DNA of 6,064 nt from an uncultured Gemmiger sp. (GTDB lineage: Bacteria; Bacillota; Clostridia; Oscillospirales; Ruminococcaceae). Within the stretch, counting starts at the first letter, position 1. Each line of letters opens with the position of its first letter. Positions 5,048 to 6,064 of the stretch are shown piece by piece. The notes beneath the pieces are model-generated. The model saw only the letters and a list, made by a program, of their open reading frames with translations, made no database searches and had not been told where the DNA came from. The position numbers and the translations under genes were made by a program. The DNA is taken from positions 1 through 6,064 of the forward strand of contig CALWNS010000112.1 in assembly GCA_944382805.1 (NCBI GenBank), read 5' to 3'.

Positions 5048-5062
5048 CGCAAAAATTTTGCG
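5048..5062. promoter_or_regulatory. Perfect 15-bp palindrome, possible LacI/PurR-family operator
   Basis: CGCAAAAATTTTGCG has two perfect 7-bp arms around one central base. It begins at the base after the purE stop codon and ends 9 bp before the -35 box of the purC promoter. The arms resemble those of the E. coli PUR box (ACGCAAACGTTTGCGT), although that site has an even centre and CG in the middle. A one-base loop rules out an RNA hairpin, so a protein-binding DNA site is the better reading. The regulator is not in the window. Confidence 0.45.
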
Positions 5063-5071
5063 CGGCAGAAC

Positions 5072-5100
5072 TTGCGCCACCCCCGCAAACACGGTACAAT
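5072..5100 (+). promoter_or_regulatory. Promoter of purC
   Basis: TTGCGC (5072-5077) and TACAAT (5095-5100) are separated by 17 bp. The -10 is one base from consensus and the -35 is weak. Transcription would start near 5107, about 56 nt before purC. This gives purC-purF a transcript independent of the purE leader, with the palindrome at 5048-5062 just upstream. Confidence 0.6.
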
Positions 5101-5162
5101 ATAAAGTAGAAACACCAAACGCAGCCCGCCGGGGCAAACAAAAACAAAAGGAGAGTTTTACC

Positions 5163-5882
5163 ATGGAAAACGAGATCAAAGTGCTGGACCAGATGTACGA
5201 AGGCAAAGCCAAGCAGGTGTTCGCCACCACCGACCCCGCCATCGTGATGGTCCACTACAAGGACGACGCCACCGCCGGCGACGGCGAGAAGAAGGGCACC
5301 ATCCGCGACAAGGGCATCGTGAACAACAAGCTGTCCAACGCGCTGATGCAGAAGCTGGAAAAAGAGGGCATCCCCACCCACTATGTCAAGGAGCTCAATG
5401 ACCGCGATACGCTGGTCAAAAAGGTCGAGATCGTGCCGCTGGAGGTCATCATCCGCAACGTGGCCGCCGGGCATTTCACCCTGCGCATGGGCGTGCCGGA
5501 GGGCACCGCGTTCAAGACCCCGATCTTGGAGTTCAGCTACAAGAACGACGACCTGCACGACCCGTTCATCAACCACTACTACGCCCTGGCGCTCGACCTG
5601 GCCACCCAGGAGGAGATCGACACCATCACCAAGTACGCCTTTAAGGTCAACGAAGTGCTCAAGAAGATCCTGCTGGAGGCCAACATCCGCCTGATCGACT
5701 TCAAGCTGGAGTTCGGCCGCCTGGCCGACGGCACCATCATCCTGGCGGATGAGATCAGCCCCGACACCTGCCGCTTCTGGGACGCCACCACCGGTGCCCA
5801 CCTGGACAAGGACCTGTTCCGCCGCGATATGGGCGGCGAGGCCGACGCGTACCAGGAAGTCATGAAGCGTCTGCTGGGCTAA
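5163..5882 (+). CDS. purC: Phosphoribosylaminoimidazole-succinocarboxamide (SAICAR) synthase
   Basis: PurC joins CAIR (the PurE product) with aspartate using ATP to give SAICAR. It has 239 residues, the usual bacterial length. Visible motifs are MYEGKAKQVF (11-20) of the ATP-binding glycine-rich loop, YKDDATAGDGEKKG (32-45), the signature region LEVIIRNVAAG (93-103), YKNDDLHDP (126-134), the second signature LIDFKLEFG (177-185) and ADEISPDTCRFWD (195-207). In signature 1 the residue after RNVAAG is His104 instead of the usual Ser, followed by FTLR rather than the common FSKR/LVKR. The start is ATG 5163 with AAAGGAGAG (5147-5155) upstream. It has its own promoter and lies 27 nt before purF, likely in one transcript. 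Confidence 0.96.
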   Translation: MENEIKVLDQMYEGKAKQVFATTDPAIVMVHYKDDATAGDGEKKGTIRDKGIVNNKLSNALMQKLEKEGIPTHYVKELNDRDTLVKKVEIVPLEVIIRNVAAGHFTLRMGVPEGTAFKTPILEFSYKNDDLHDPFINHYYALALDLATQEEIDTITKYAFKVNEVLKKILLEANIRLIDFKLEFGRLADGTIILADEISPDTCRFWDATTGAHLDKDLFRRDMGGEADAYQEVMKRLLG

Positions 5883-5909
5883 GGCATAGAAAACGGAGCA
5901 CAATGCGTA

Positions 5910-6064
5910 ATGAGTGAATTTTCGCAATACGCCGACGCGCTGCACGAGGAATGCGGCGTTTTCGGCATCTATGACAAGACCGGCGCCACCGATATGGTCA
6001 GCGCCGTGTACAGCGCGCTGTACGCTTTGCAGCACCGCGGGCAGGAAAGCTGCGGCATCGCCCT
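5910..6064 (+). CDS. purF: Amidophosphoribosyltransferase, N-terminal part (3' end outside window)
   Basis: PurF catalyses the first committed step of purine synthesis, transferring the glutamine amide nitrogen to PRPP. Only the first 51 codons are present. EECGVFGIYD (13-22) is the N-terminal glutaminase motif; Cys15 would become the catalytic N-terminal nucleophile after removal of a 14-residue propeptide, as in the Bacillus-type enzyme. LYALQHRGQESCGIA (about 37-51) is the next conserved block. The start is ATG 5910, with GGAG at 5895-5898, 11 nt upstream, a rather long spacing. A closer ATG at 5903 is out of frame and ends after four codons. It follows purC by 27 nt with no promoter or terminator between, so it is probably cotranscribed. 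Confidence 0.93.
   Translation, partial: MSEFSQYADALHEECGVFGIYDKTGATDMVSAVYSALYALQHRGQESCGIA

Noticed and set aside
4893..6035. 380-codon open frame on the minus strand opposite purE, purC and purF
   Set aside because: It is antisense to strongly conserved enzymes. The Val, Leu and Gly bias is typical of a complementary-strand frame.
1..6064. Defence system, mobile element, CRISPR array or novel gene cluster
   Set aside because: All coding space is explained by leu and pur genes plus a PadR pair and one transferase. No transposase, integrase, repeat array or attachment-like repeats were seen.

Overview
The window is ordinary core-metabolism DNA from a GC-rich bacterium, most likely a Gram-positive Clostridia member near Faecalibacterium/Gemmiger/Subdoligranulum (Oscillospiraceae). 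This rests on high GC by eye, strong AGGAG-type ribosome sites, sigma-A-like promoters, the short archaeal/clostridial type of LeuC/LeuD, and a PadR plus membrane-protein pair. The taxonomic call is inference. I see no mobile element, CRISPR array, tRNA, rRNA or defence system.

Layout: (1) 1-2260, plus strand: the end of leuC, then leuD and leuB, forming a leucine-biosynthesis operon whose start lies outside the window. (2) 2261-2411: a convergent gap with two hairpin terminators, one per strand, each lying beyond the other unit's gene end. (3) 2412-3549, minus strand: a padR-type repressor followed by a four-helix membrane protein, with a good promoter and repeat elements around it. (4) 3572-4202, minus strand: a single-gene unit for a NeuD/PglD-like hexapeptide acyltransferase with its own promoter and terminator. 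(5) 4310-6064, plus strand: purine-biosynthesis genes purE, purC and the start of purF.

LeuC and LeuD together form isopropylmalate isomerase, and LeuB oxidises its product, so the first block supplies two consecutive steps to leucine. PurE, PurC and PurF act at steps 6, 7 and 1 of de novo IMP synthesis.

The regulatory DNA around purE and purC is the most interesting part. purE has a leader of about 160 nt with a possible 32-codon ORF whose stop codon lies inside an intrinsic-terminator-like hairpin, which looks like attenuation. purE itself has a good Shine-Dalgarno sequence but no normal start codon where one is expected. A perfect 15-bp palindrome resembling a LacI/PurR-family operator sits between purE and the purC promoter. 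Smaller oddities are an altered nucleotide-binding loop in LeuB and a Ser-to-His change in a PurC signature motif.
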